Assembly: GCA_020342155.1 (NCBI GenBank)
Contig: CP070842.1
Coordinates: 1,316,823-1,368,304, forward strand
Direction of reading: 5' to 3'
DNA length: 51,482 bases
From: Dehalococcoidales bacterium
GTDB lineage: Bacteria; Chloroflexota; Dehalococcoidia; Dehalococcoidales; Fen-1064
The translations under genes and the position numbers were made by a program. The notes beneath the pieces were generated by a model. It worked only from the letters and a program-made list of their open reading frames with translations, made no database searches and was not told the origin of the DNA. Below, piece after piece: positions 18,230-27,099 of the stretch. Positions within the stretch are counted from its first letter, which is position 1. The number at the start of each line of letters is the position of its first letter.

Positions 18230-18988
18230 TCAGCAATCACGTAACGTGGCAATATAATTAGCCACCTCGGTAAAGCCATCGCCGCAGTGAAGGTCACTCG
18301 TATATCTGGCTACCCTTTGGACTGCCTGTCGCTGCTCATTGGTAAGTCTCGGGTTGGGTATCAGAACACTGTAGGGGAAGAGTTCAAATAGTGAGATATC
18401 AGTAGGCGAATCGCCAATGACTACTGTATCCGTTGATGACAAGCCCTGGTAGCCTATTTCATTAAGCAGCCTCAGTAGAGTCCTTCCCTTGCTGATGCCC
18501 CTCTCCATCAGATGCAGAACATAGCCGGAATCGTAGTACTGTATGTCTCTCAGTTGTTCCTGCACGACTTTGTGAGCGATACCATTAATAAAAAATACCA
18601 CGTCAACAAGACGCTCGGCATTATCTTCTCGCTCCCTGATGGCGCCGGGGAAGAGTTGCTTTATTCTGTTCAACTCTTTGAGCGCTGGTTCCCGGGAATA
18701 GCCGAGATTCAAGATTTCGCTGTCGGGTTTTAGCTTGGCGACACCGCCGTTTTCGGCGATTATAGGTCCACTGATGTCAAGTTGCTGTGCCAGAGCTTCA
18801 AGGTTGGATAAGTGCCGACCTGATACGAATCCCACAGTGATGCCGCATTGCTCCAGTTGGCGTACCGCTTCACAGGCAGAGGGACTCTCGGAACCATCTT
18901 CATCCGTGAGCGTTCCATCGACATCAGCCATGACCAGTCGGATGTGACGGGCTAGCTCTGGCGAAATCTGTTTGTAGTTTGAAGTCAT
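18230..18988 (-). CDS. HAD-superfamily phosphatase (subclass IIB, phosphoglycolate/SPP-like)
   Basis: This 252-residue phosphohydrolase has the HAD motifs in order: motif I MADVDGTLTDEDG near residue 20 (nucleophile and acid Asp), motif II FVSGR near 56, a Lys in GISKGRTLLRLL near 170, and motif IV VVIGDSPTDISLFE near 193. The cap between motifs II and III is of the IIB alpha/beta type. Relatives include archaeal phosphoglycolate phosphatase and sucrose- or mannosyl-3-phosphoglycerate phosphatases. The physiological substrate cannot be chosen from sequence. It is convergent with the dehydrogenase pair. Confidence 0.82.
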   Translation of the reverse strand: MTSNYKQISPELARHIRLVMADVDGTLTDEDGSESPSACEAVRQLEQCGITVGFVSGRHLSNLEALAQQLDISGPIIAENGGVAKLKPDSEILNLGYSREPALKELNRIKQLFPGAIREREDNAERLVDVVFFINGIAHKVVQEQLRDIQYYDSGYVLHLMERGISKGRTLLRLLNEIGYQGLSSTDTVVIGDSPTDISLFELFPYSVLIPNPRLTNEQRQAVQRVARYTSDLHCGDGFTEVANYIATLRDC

Positions 18989-19141
18989 AGCTTGTTATAT
19001 ATACTCTATGTATAAAGTGCCTCTGTTTACAGTTTAACTCATTAGCGGCGTGAATTGAAGGCCTTTACTGTGAAACCCACAATGCCACTCTATACAGATT
19101 ACATAATGATATGAAGCTCAGGAGGATAATTAGCTCTGCCT

Positions 19142-19873
19142 TTATAAAAGGTAATTAACACTTGAGGAAGCTTTGCCTTCAGGGATTTCAGGGATTATCG
19201 GTGGGTTGTATCTTTCCAAGGTCTTACGCGTAACACGGAAGAGGAAGTGGTGTTCCATGACTCGTGCGTATACTCTCCTATCTCGCCTTCTCATATAGTG
19301 TAGTTGCGGGATATTGTTCTCAGCAATAAAAGCTTTTGAACGTTTGAATCCCAGACCTGCCATGAGTTCACCCATATTAGAAGAGGAATGAATACCCTTA
19401 TCACGGAACCGCTCAAGCACGTAGGTGTTTTCAAACATCATCTCATCTTCCTTTAGCTCAGGGTACCGGTTTTGGAGTCCAGCATTTTCTATATCCCGTG
19501 CTGTCATTACCCATCTGATAGAGCACACTTCATTAGTGTCAGTGGTCTTCTGGACATATGGAGTACCAATACCTCTTTCGTGGTACCACTTTCTTATCAA
19601 GAGGTCGTATTTACCGGCATTGCTCTCGTTATTCATCTGGTTAAAGATTTCCTGCACATCTTCCTCAGTAGCTCGGACGGTGATAGAGAGAAATCTGGGA
19701 GGAGGAGGGGAGATATTAATATCACCTTCTGAATACAGAAAGACCGTGCGGCTGTAGAGCTGGTGTGCCAGCTTCCGTAGGGCAAAACGTAGCCCGGCAT
19801 ATCGAAGGGTCAACAGGCCAAAATGGACAACCGATACCACCCGCCTTAATTTAGTCAGTAAAACTTTTAACAT
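19142..19873 (-). CDS. Acetyltransferase-like (GNAT-like) protein, downstream paralogue
   Basis: This 243-residue protein is the second of two adjacent paralogues. The N-terminus is hydrophobic and basic (VVSVVHFGLLTLRYAGLRFALRK), perhaps membrane-associated. The central and C-terminal part resembles a GNAT fold: an ENTYVLERFRDKGIHSS segment like the RGkGiG acetyl-CoA loop, then AENNIPQLHYMRR, then LFRVTRKTLERYNPP. Substrate and role are unknown. Its start lies three bases after the stop of the upstream copy. An extra tail (GKASSSVNYLL) is absent from the other copy. Confidence 0.55.
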   Translation of the reverse strand: MLKVLLTKLRRVVSVVHFGLLTLRYAGLRFALRKLAHQLYSRTVFLYSEGDINISPPPPRFLSITVRATEEDVQEIFNQMNNESNAGKYDLLIRKWYHERGIGTPYVQKTTDTNEVCSIRWVMTARDIENAGLQNRYPELKEDEMMFENTYVLERFRDKGIHSSSNMGELMAGLGFKRSKAFIAENNIPQLHYMRRRDRRVYARVMEHHFLFRVTRKTLERYNPPIIPEIPEGKASSSVNYLL

Positions 19874-19876
19874 TGC

Positions 19877-20596
19877 TTATTCATTTTCTCCCGGAATAGT
19901 GATAGGAATAGGTGGGTCGTATCTTTCCAGGCTCTTACGGGTGACCCGAAAAAATAAGTGGCGCTCGAGAACTCTCTCAGATACCTTGGTATCCCAGCCT
20001 TTTAAGGCCCGCAGTTCGATGATGTTATCTTCAGCAACCTGGCCTTTGATTCGTGATAATCCCATACCTTGCGTAATTTTATACATGTTTGAAGATGTCT
20101 GAACGCCCTTGCTCCGGAATCGCTCGAGGGTATAGACGTTCTCTAGTATGAATTCGTCCTCTTCGAGTTTGGGGAACCTGTCAGCGAGTCCTGTCTTCTC
20201 TATATTTTCTGCGGTTGCTAGCCATCGTATACAGCACATTTCGTTGGTATCGATGGTCTTCTGGACATATGGAATACCTAAACCCCGTTCGTGGTGCCAT
20301 TTCCTCACTAGTAACTGGTACTTCCCGGTGTTACTCTCGCTATGCATCTGGTTAAAGACTTCCTTCACATCTTCCTCAGTGGCTCGGACAGTATAGGATG
20401 GAAATCTAGGTGGGCGCACAGGGGCTGTCATTTCCCCTGTAGAATATAAAAATACAGTATGACTATAGAGCTGGTGTCCTAACTGCCGTAGGGCAAAACG
20501 TAGTCCTGCATATCGTAAGGTCAACACGCCAAAACGGATAACGGCTACCACACGCTTGGCTTTGTTATATAATGCTCTGAATACACTCATTCTCAT
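19877..20596 (-). CDS. Acetyltransferase-like (GNAT-like) protein, upstream paralogue
   Basis: This 239-residue protein is strongly similar over its whole length to the gene just downstream. Shared blocks include TLRYAGLRFALR, TVRATEEDV, YHERG/HHERG, PYVQKT and LFRVTRK. Like its neighbour it has a hydrophobic N-terminal segment and a probable GNAT core (VYTLERFRSKGVQTSSN). The tandem arrangement indicates gene duplication followed by divergence. Two possible ATG starts lie two codons apart; the first is used here. Function is unknown. Confidence 0.55.
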   Translation of the reverse strand: MRMSVFRALYNKAKRVVAVIRFGVLTLRYAGLRFALRQLGHQLYSHTVFLYSTGEMTAPVRPPRFPSYTVRATEEDVKEVFNQMHSESNTGKYQLLVRKWHHERGLGIPYVQKTIDTNEMCCIRWLATAENIEKTGLADRFPKLEEDEFILENVYTLERFRSKGVQTSSNMYKITQGMGLSRIKGQVAEDNIIELRALKGWDTKVSERVLERHLFFRVTRKSLERYDPPIPITIPGENE

Positions 20597-20732
20597 AATG
20601 CTAGTTTATAGTGTAGAGGGAGTACGTGTGTTTAGGGTTGGAAATGAGTCATAGTATAGTTACACTTCCTAGGTTTGTAGGCCATTCGCTATAAAAACTC
20701 TGTCAGATAAAACTGTCCCGTCCATCTTCGTG

Positions 20733-21854
20733 TTAAACACTCAACTCACCACGCAGCTTTATAAAAGAAAGAAGGTTGTCACGACCGATGATACCAACGA
20801 TGTCCCCGTTGTTTACTACGAGCACCTGGTTAATGTCTTCTTCAGTGAGAACTCTGAGGACGGTGGAAAGTTCGTCGTCAGGTGATACCGATTTTAGATT
20901 TGCGAACGGTGTCATTACTTCACTCACCTTTTTCGTTGTCCAGAGAGTACGGGGAACTGCCCGGATATCGTGCAATGTCACCAGGCCTAAGACGCGACTA
21001 TCGGTTGTTACCGGAAAGCAACGGCGACCGATGGTCAGAACGTGCTCATTAACTAAGGTGTCAACAGTGAGTTCCGGGTCTATCGGCGGACAGTCTCGTG
21101 TCATTACTTCTTGCGCAGTGTGACCGTGCAGCATGTCCAGCAGAGCGACCTGCTGGTAGCTACCCAGAGCAGTATTCTCAAGGAACCAGCCAATTAAAGC
21201 CAGTATGAGTCCGTTAAGCCAAAGTCCCTGGAAAATGAGAAATACTCCACCGAAGATGAAGAGGTAGCCTACTCCCCGACCAATGTTGGAAGCGATTTTG
21301 GTCGCCCGGCGTAGGTCTTGATTCCGCCACCATAGGATTGACCTGAGGACGCGCCCCCCGTCTAAGGGGAAGCCCGGAATGAGGTTGAAGACCGCAAGAG
21401 ATAGATTAATTAAGCTAAGCCAGAAGGTAATAGCCGAGACAAAGTCATACCGGGGATCCGCCCAGAGCAGAATGGCATAAAAAATGCCAGCAAATACTAA
21501 GCTAGTCAGGGGACCTGCTAAGGCTATACGCAGCTCATCAATAGGTCGCTTGGGTTCCTCAGTCATCTGAGATACCCCACCTAAGATGAATAATGTAATC
21601 GAATGTACCCGGATACCAAGCCTCTGGGCGACGATACTGTGCATCAGCTCATGCGCCAAGACTGAGCCAAAGAATAGCAGGCTGGTTATAATACCGGCGA
21701 TGAGTGAGGTAGACCAGTGCCAGTCAGGAAATGCTAGCGGGAAGTAATTGGTGCTCAGCGACCATGTTACCAGTGCGAAGACAATGAACCAGGTGTAGTT
21801 CAGCCTGAGGGATATGCCAAATACCCTGCCAATGGGTATGCCACCTCGTAGCAT
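20733..21854 (-). CDS. Site-2-type M50 metalloprotease with CBS pair
   Basis: This 373-residue membrane-embedded zinc protease has HELMH at residues 68-72 and the third-ligand motif NLIPGFPLDGGR near 160, flanked by about six transmembrane helices. The C-terminal region holds two CBS domains (roughly 240-370; VMTRDCPPIDPE and EVMTPFANLKSVSP) that may sense adenine nucleotides. The architecture matches the SpoIVFB/Rip3-like group, which cleaves membrane-bound regulators. An AGAAGG ribosome site precedes the ATG. No obvious substrate such as an anti-sigma factor lies next to it. Confidence 0.88.
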   Translation of the reverse strand: MLRGGIPIGRVFGISLRLNYTWFIVFALVTWSLSTNYFPLAFPDWHWSTSLIAGIITSLLFFGSVLAHELMHSIVAQRLGIRVHSITLFILGGVSQMTEEPKRPIDELRIALAGPLTSLVFAGIFYAILLWADPRYDFVSAITFWLSLINLSLAVFNLIPGFPLDGGRVLRSILWWRNQDLRRATKIASNIGRGVGYLFIFGGVFLIFQGLWLNGLILALIGWFLENTALGSYQQVALLDMLHGHTAQEVMTRDCPPIDPELTVDTLVNEHVLTIGRRCFPVTTDSRVLGLVTLHDIRAVPRTLWTTKKVSEVMTPFANLKSVSPDDELSTVLRVLTEEDINQVLVVNNGDIVGIIGRDNLLSFIKLRGELSV

Positions 21855-22047
21855 TATACCTTCTACTCCAACCTTCGTTAGCCACTGCCAACCTCGGTAT
21901 AAGTCAGCAATAGACCTATGTCATCTTCTTTAATTGTATTCTACACACGAAGTTAAGTCCAATGCCGCTCTTTTAGACACTCAGGCTTCGATATTTCATA
22001 TTAACTGGAACCCGATCTGCTACTGACTGTATGGAGTGCCAGGGAGA

Positions 22048-23208
22048 TTATGAATCGCCGTTGGATGACTGTTTCTCGAGTGTAATTAGTATTAGGCGTA
22101 AAGCCCGTTCAGTAGTGTTAGTGATTAAACCACTGGCATTGGTAGAGGATTCCTCCAGACTAATTGGGCCCGGGGAAATGCTTAAGGCAGCGTCGATGCC
22201 ATACTGGTTCAGTTCCTCATTGGTGATGGCAAGCTCCCCGGCGATGGCTACAACCGGGACTCCAGATACCTTCGCTCGTGCGGCGACACCAGTGACTGTT
22301 TTGCCAAATATAGTTTGTGTGTCTATCCTGCCTTCTCCGGTGAAAACGAGTGCCGCCCCCTCTAAATGTCTAGATAGTCTTGTGGCTTCGCAGATGATAT
22401 CTATTCCAGGCATTAGTTCAGCACTGAGAAAGGCTACCAGGCCAGCACCCAGCCCACCAGCTGCTCCGCCACCTGGCATATCAGTGATATCAATACCCAG
22501 TTCCTGCTTGATGACAGTAGCATAGTTTGCCAGGGCTTTATCGAGTTGCTGGCACATATCTTTGGTAGCCCCCTTCTGCGGACCGTAGACCAGGGATGCA
22601 CCTTGTACGCCACACAGTGGATTGGTCACGTCACAGGCAACTGTAACTTTACATACCGCGAGTCGAGTATCCAATCCTGAGACATCTATCTGTTTTAAAC
22701 GGTCCAGGGCTGCCCCACCCCGGGGAAGCTCGTTTCCCCCATCGTCCAGAAACCTTACCCCGAGTGCCTGGGCCATGCCGGCGCCACCATCGTTGGTGGC
22801 ACTACCTCCGATCCCAATAATCAACTTGCGACAACCTTCATCAAGGGCTGCTCGGATGAGCTCTCCCGTGCCATAGGTAGTGGCAATCATGGGATTCAAT
22901 ATGTCAGGTGGCACCAGGGTAATCCCGGATGCAGCCGCCATTTCAATGATGGCAGTACTCTTGTCACCAAGGATACCCCAGGTAGCAACTACCTTTTCGC
23001 CCAGTGGCCCGGTTACTTCACTGGTGATGAACCTGCCCCTTGTGGCTGATACCAGTGCATCGACCGTGCCCTCGCCACCATCGGCCATTGGTACCAGCAC
23101 CATACTGGCATTGACAAGGACGTGCTGGATACCGCGTGCCATGGCGTCGGCTACTTCGCGGGCGGAGAGGCTTCCTTTAAAACCCTGCGGGGCAATAACT
23201 ATCTTCAT
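22048..23208 (-). CDS. Glycerate 2-kinase (GarK/GlxK type)
   Basis: This 386-residue kinase phosphorylates D-glycerate with ATP, normally giving 2-phosphoglycerate. Family I glycerate kinase marks are the start MKIVIAPQGFKGSLSA, PMADGGEGTVDAL near 50, GIGGSATNDGGAGMAQALG near 130 and GGAAGGLGAGL near 245. Length and motifs are full-size. The start is 13 bases after the prepilin peptidase stop, so the two are probably co-transcribed although functionally unrelated. Confidence 0.92.
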   Translation of the reverse strand: MKIVIAPQGFKGSLSAREVADAMARGIQHVLVNASMVLVPMADGGEGTVDALVSATRGRFITSEVTGPLGEKVVATWGILGDKSTAIIEMAAASGITLVPPDILNPMIATTYGTGELIRAALDEGCRKLIIGIGGSATNDGGAGMAQALGVRFLDDGGNELPRGGAALDRLKQIDVSGLDTRLAVCKVTVACDVTNPLCGVQGASLVYGPQKGATKDMCQQLDKALANYATVIKQELGIDITDMPGGGAAGGLGAGLVAFLSAELMPGIDIICEATRLSRHLEGAALVFTGEGRIDTQTIFGKTVTGVAARAKVSGVPVVAIAGELAITNEELNQYGIDAALSISPGPISLEESSTNASGLITNTTERALRLILITLEKQSSNGDS

Positions 23209-23221
23209 TGTTCCTGTTCGA

Positions 23222-24049
23222 CTACGGGAATAGCCCCAGGTACCAGCTGAGAATATTGTTGCCGAAAAGTAAGGTTACAATGGTTGCCAGCGAGAGGTAG
23301 GGGCCGAAGGGAATGGCGTCTTTTCGCCCCTTTATCTTTAACAATAGAAGTGTCCCACCCACCAAACCACCGACGACTATTGCTCCCAGAATGGCGACAA
23401 AGACCAAAGGAAAACCAACCACGAGGCCAATCAGACCTGCCATCTTAACATCCCCGAAACCCATGCCAGCAGGGAAGACCAGAGCCGGTATCAGGAGCAG
23501 AACAAAGCCGGTAACGCCACCAGTAACACCAGTAACAGTGCGGGCGGCTACATCAGGCAGGGACAGGAATGCTGGTGGAGCTGATGCCACAAGGTCTGGT
23601 TGATTCAGAGAAATGGCTAGCAAAAGTGCTACTATTACCGCTGGGTAAACAATCCGGTTGAGGATGAGCTGGTGCTCGAGGTCAATACCCAGAATAACGA
23701 TGAAAATGCAGGAGTAGAAGGCGGTAACGACCAACTGCACTGTCTCAGAGGTCGTCGGGTACACCATGTAATACCAGTAGAGGAAGCCGAAGAGGGTACC
23801 AGTGCCTACTTCCACCCAGAAAACACGCCATGGTATCAGTGCCCCACAAGAGCGGCAACGGCGGCGTAGCCACAGGTAACTAAACACAGGGATGAGGTCA
23901 ATAGGTGCCAGGCGGTGCTGGCAGGCGTCACAGTAGGACGGTGGTCTGACTATGGACTTCCCTAGCGGTAAGCGGTCAATACAGACATTGAGAAAGCTAC
24001 CGACAACGGTGCCCAGCAAAATAAAGACGACAATCAGAGCAATATCCAT
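23222..24049 (-). CDS. Prepilin peptidase / N-methyltransferase (A24)
   Basis: This 275-residue polytopic inner-membrane aspartyl protease cleaves type IV prepilin-like leader peptides. The cytoplasmic methyltransferase loop has zinc-type Cys pairs at C40/C43 and C65/C68, followed by IPWRVFWVEVGTG. The catalytic aspartates lie in GIDLEHQLILNR and GMGFGDVKMAGL (a GxGD-type motif). No pilin or secretion genes are in the window, so its substrates are encoded elsewhere. Confidence 0.92.
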   Translation of the reverse strand: MDIALIVVFILLGTVVGSFLNVCIDRLPLGKSIVRPPSYCDACQHRLAPIDLIPVFSYLWLRRRCRSCGALIPWRVFWVEVGTGTLFGFLYWYYMVYPTTSETVQLVVTAFYSCIFIVILGIDLEHQLILNRIVYPAVIVALLLAISLNQPDLVASAPPAFLSLPDVAARTVTGVTGGVTGFVLLLIPALVFPAGMGFGDVKMAGLIGLVVGFPLVFVAILGAIVVGGLVGGTLLLLKIKGRKDAIPFGPYLSLATIVTLLFGNNILSWYLGLFP

Positions 24050-24096
24050 GTTGCTCTATTTTGCCTTTTTTTATAAGTCTGGTCAACTCAAAAGGT

Positions 24097-24125
24097 TTGC
24101 ATTACCATGGGGTTGTATATATAAA
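24097..24125 (+). promoter_or_regulatory. Promoter upstream of the gene remnant
   Basis: TTGCAT (24097-24102), a 17-base spacer, then TATAAA (24120-24125). It lies about 60 bases before a good ribosome site (GGGAGG) and ATG at 24187. Confidence 0.5.
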
Positions 24126-24186
24126 ATTGGCGACACGAGCGCACATTCGGTGTACTTGAACAAGTAAAGAAGGGAGGTTTAATAGA

Positions 24187-24288
24187 ATGAGAAAGCGGTT
24201 ATTACTTATCGGTCTGGTCTTGTCCTTACTCCTGACTTTGCTGGTGACGGGGACAGCAGTCGCTAAAGCTGAGAACCAGCGGTATTGA
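24187..24288 (+). CDS. 33-residue signal-peptide-like small frame
   Basis: The ATG at 24187 follows GGGAGGTTTAATAGA. The peptide begins MRKRLLLIGLVLSLLLTL and ends in TAVAKAENQRY, i.e. a textbook secretion signal with an Ala-x-Ala cleavage site and almost no mature part. It ends in TGA, and the DNA immediately continues in another frame as a receiver-domain fragment. It may be a tiny secreted peptide, but more likely it is the 5' end of a gene lost by deletion, joined to the remnant that follows. Confidence 0.4.
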   Translation: MRKRLLLIGLVLSLLLTLLVTGTAVAKAENQRY

Positions 24289-24484
24289 ACTCTATAAGCA
24301 TACGCAGAAACGAATGCCATCCTTATCAAAAAAGGTCGTGTTTATTACCGGTGACATAATGAGTGGGGATACCAGGAGCTTCCTTTCAAGGACCAAGGCC
24401 CATTATATTGTCAAACCATTCAGTGCTGAACGGTTGCGGAAAGAAGTAAACGGGATACTGACAGACCATTCCTGGGTGAAGTGA
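24281..24484 (+). pseudogene. Remnant of a response-regulator receiver domain
   Basis: Read from 24281 this gives a receiver C-terminal half: GIELYKHTQKRMPSLSKK, then VVFITGDIMSGDTRSFL, then YIVKPFSAERLRKEV, ending in a TGA at 24482-24484. The conserved switch Thr (ITGD) and Lys (VKPF) regions are clear. The phosphorylated Asp and the first half are missing and there is no start codon. The pattern resembles the C-terminal receiver of hybrid histidine kinases. It is out of frame with the signal-peptide frame it overlaps, so this is a deletion scar. Confidence 0.7.
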
Positions 24485-24489
24485 TTCTA

Positions 24490-24540
24490 TTGACAACGCT
24501 ACTCGTATTGTGATAAAGTTAGATGCAAATGCTACGCATT
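24490..24540 (+). promoter_or_regulatory. Promoter and candidate operator of the fur-like gene
   Basis: TTGACA (24490-24495), an 18-base spacer and TAAAGT (24514-24519) form a likely promoter. Just downstream, near the expected start of transcription, is the dyad AATGC-TAC-GCATT (24528-24540). A dyad at the start site suggests autoregulation by the Fur-family protein encoded next. Confidence 0.5.
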
Positions 24541-24573
24541 ACTATTTATTATTAAGACAGTTGTGAGGGTATT

Positions 24574-25020
24574 ATGATGAACAACAAAAGCGCTCATTCT
24601 AGCCGAAGCCGCCGTGATTTGACCACCACCGGTTTAAGAGCAACCAGCCAGCGAGCTATAATACTCGACATAATCAGGAAGAGTGAGTCTCACCTGGATG
24701 TTGATGAAATCTATCGGCGGGCGAGAAAAAGAGAACCACGTATTAGTCTTTCGACGGTCTATCGAAGTCTACATCGGTTTAAAGAAATGGGCCTTGTAGA
24801 AGAACATCATTTCGGTGAACATCACCACCATTATGAGGTGAAGCCAACCTCAGCGCACCATCACCTGATGTGTCTTAGCTGTGGACGTGTTATTGAGTTC
24901 GACTATGATCTATCACGCCAGATAATGGAGAACGTACCTGAGACCAGGGAGTTTGAAATTACCGAAACGGAACTGCGCATGACTGGTTATTGTCACAAAT
25001 GTCGAAAGAAGGGAATGTAA
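24574..25020 (+). CDS. Fur-family metalloregulator
   Basis: This 148-residue metal-dependent repressor has an N-terminal winged helix (LRATSQRAIILDIIRK, then SLSTVYRSLHRFKEMGLVEEH). The dimerisation domain carries the His-rich sensor segment GEHHHHYEV and HHHLMC. Two Cys pairs (CLSCG near 109, CHKCRKK near the end) form the structural zinc site. It sits just before feoB, so iron-responsive control is the natural reading; Zur or PerR specificity cannot be excluded. Divergent flanking dyads may be its operators. Confidence 0.88.
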   Translation: MMNNKSAHSSRSRRDLTTTGLRATSQRAIILDIIRKSESHLDVDEIYRRARKREPRISLSTVYRSLHRFKEMGLVEEHHFGEHHHHYEVKPTSAHHHLMCLSCGRVIEFDYDLSRQIMENVPETREFEITETELRMTGYCHKCRKKGM

Positions 25021-25034
25021 TTCTTTTTTTTATC

Positions 25035-25049
25035 CTTATTGCGAATAAG
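25035..25049 (+). promoter_or_regulatory. Palindrome between fur-like gene and feoB
   Basis: CTTATT-GCG-AATAAG is a perfect 6-3-6 dyad placed 40 bases before the feoB start. It is preceded by a T-run that may terminate the fur transcript. The symmetry and position suggest an operator, probably for the Fur-like or DtxR-like protein. The sequence is not a classical Fur box. Confidence 0.4.
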
Positions 25050-25089
25050 AAGCATTTGAATAAACCCGTAGGAACGAAAATTAGGCGTT

Positions 25090-27099
25090 ATGACAAAACT
25101 CAAACTTTTCAGACGTCAAGGCACTAGTCAAAAAACAGGGGAGACAGAGTTCCAGGAGAGTCTGGTAAAAATAGCCATTGTCGGTAATCCTAACGTCGGC
25201 AAGAGTGTTGTCTTCAATCGATTGACTGGCCGTCATGCGGTTATATCCAATTACCCGGGGACGACCGTAGATGTATCTCGCGGAAAAGCAAATCTGGACG
25301 GGAGACAGGTTGAGATTATTGACACCCCTGGGATGTACTCCTTCCTTCCCCTTACTGAAGAGGAGCGGGTAGCCAGAAAGATAATACTTGAAGAGGAACC
25401 AGAGGTTGTCCTGCACGTGGTAGATGCAAAAAACCTGGAACGGATGCTTCCTCTGACCATTCAACTCATTGAGGCAGGACTGCCTGTGGTGCTTGAACTC
25501 AACATGATGGACGAGGCAGAGAGTAACGGGTTAGAAATTGATATCACAAGACTGGAGCATGAAATAGGTATCCCTGTTGTGGCCACAGTAGCGGTGACTG
25601 GTCGAGGTATGGATACTCTGTGGCAAACCATCGCATCAGCGAGACCGCCACGCTGGCAGACGCCGGTACAGCATGGAGAAGTAGTGGAAGCAGCACTCCA
25701 TCGTATAACAGGTATACTCCGGGGAAATTATAATATTTCCAATAGGAGTATAGGTCTGTTTCTCCTGGAAGAGGATAGGGAGATTACCGAACATGTCCGG
25801 GAGAAGGAGGAAGCCAACTTTGACTCGATCCGGGAGGTAGTAATCCAGACGAGAGATGCATACAGTCAGCCTTTAAGTTATGTTATCACGCTGAGTCATC
25901 AGCAGAGGGTTAAAGATATTCTGGGTGATGTAATAGCCTCGCATGATAAGGTCCGCCAGGGATTTGCCGAGAAATTAAGCCGGGCGATGATGCATCCCTT
26001 GAGTGGAGGTCTCATCTTCCTTTTCGTCACCTTTGTCGGTCTATATCTATTCGTTGGTGTCTTTGGCGCCGGCATCTTGGTTGATTTCATTGAAGGGACA
26101 GTATTCGGTCAGTGGATTAATCCCTGGCTTACTGACATAAGCACCCGTTTTATACCGTGGGAAATTGCGCGTGATTTGCTGGTTGGTGACTATGGTATCT
26201 TTACGCTAGGCCTTACCTATGCCTTTGCCATCGTACTTCCCATCGTCGGTACATTCTCACTGGTCTTTGCTATCATCGAAGACAGCGGTTACCTGCCCCG
26301 CTTGGCGATGCTGATTGACCGGCTCTTCAAGTTTATTGGCCTCAACGGTAGGGCGGTGATACCGATTGTGCTTGGCTTCGGTTGTGATACCATGGCAACA
26401 ATTGTTACCCGGACCCAAGAGACGAAGCGAGAGCGGGTTATCACGACTTTATTGCTAGCGCTGGCCATACCATGCTCTGCTCAACTTGGTGTTATTTTCG
26501 GTATCTTGTCTGGCAGCACGGCGGCACTGTTCATCTGGATAGGCACACTTATTCTGGTGTTCCTGCTGGTGGGTTCCCTCGCGGCAAGAGTACTCCCCGG
26601 AGAGCGAGCCAGCTTTTACATGGAGGTGCCGCCATTGAGATTGCCCCGAATATCAAACGTGTTAAGCAAAACAGCCTCCCGACTGGAATGGTACCTAGTC
26701 GAGGTGTTGCCCATGTTTATCATCGCTAGTGTTGTCCTCTGGCTGGGGGAGCTAACAGGGGTGTTTTCCTACATCATAAGCGGACTGGAGCCGGTGGTTG
26801 AGTCCATCGGTGTGCCGGGAGATGCCGCAGTTGCCTTTTTCTATGGATTCTTCCGACGCGATTTTGGGGCAGCCGGACTGTACGACCTGCATAGTGCTGG
26901 AATATTGACCGGTATACCGCTGGTGGTATCTGCCGTGACTATAACCCTATTCGTGCCCTGTATTGCCCAATTTCTGGTAATGGTTAGGGAGAGGGGAATC
27001 AGGACAGCGCTGAGTATTGCTTTATTTATCTTTCTCTTCGCCTTTCTGGTGGGATATGTTCTAAACTGGATACTGACCGGATTGGGAGTAACGATATGA
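25090..27099 (+). CDS. feoB: Ferrous iron transporter FeoB
   Basis: This 669-residue inner-membrane Fe(II) importer has an N-terminal G domain: G1 GNPNVGKS (residues 32-39), G2-like YPGTTVD, G3 DTPGMYS, and an atypical G4 reading NMMDEAE. The helical spacer follows. The membrane domain has the gate motifs PIVGTFSLVFAIIEDSGYLPR and GFGCDTMATIVTRTQETKRER. A basic, non-conserved lead of about 25 residues precedes the G domain. Its stop overlaps the next ATG. FeoA function is supplied by the third gene of the operon. Confidence 0.95.
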   Translation: MTKLKLFRRQGTSQKTGETEFQESLVKIAIVGNPNVGKSVVFNRLTGRHAVISNYPGTTVDVSRGKANLDGRQVEIIDTPGMYSFLPLTEEERVARKIILEEEPEVVLHVVDAKNLERMLPLTIQLIEAGLPVVLELNMMDEAESNGLEIDITRLEHEIGIPVVATVAVTGRGMDTLWQTIASARPPRWQTPVQHGEVVEAALHRITGILRGNYNISNRSIGLFLLEEDREITEHVREKEEANFDSIREVVIQTRDAYSQPLSYVITLSHQQRVKDILGDVIASHDKVRQGFAEKLSRAMMHPLSGGLIFLFVTFVGLYLFVGVFGAGILVDFIEGTVFGQWINPWLTDISTRFIPWEIARDLLVGDYGIFTLGLTYAFAIVLPIVGTFSLVFAIIEDSGYLPRLAMLIDRLFKFIGLNGRAVIPIVLGFGCDTMATIVTRTQETKRERVITTLLLALAIPCSAQLGVIFGILSGSTAALFIWIGTLILVFLLVGSLAARVLPGERASFYMEVPPLRLPRISNVLSKTASRLEWYLVEVLPMFIIASVVLWLGELTGVFSYIISGLEPVVESIGVPGDAAVAFFYGFFRRDFGAAGLYDLHSAGILTGIPLVVSAVTITLFVPCIAQFLVMVRERGIRTALSIALFIFLFAFLVGYVLNWILTGLGVTI

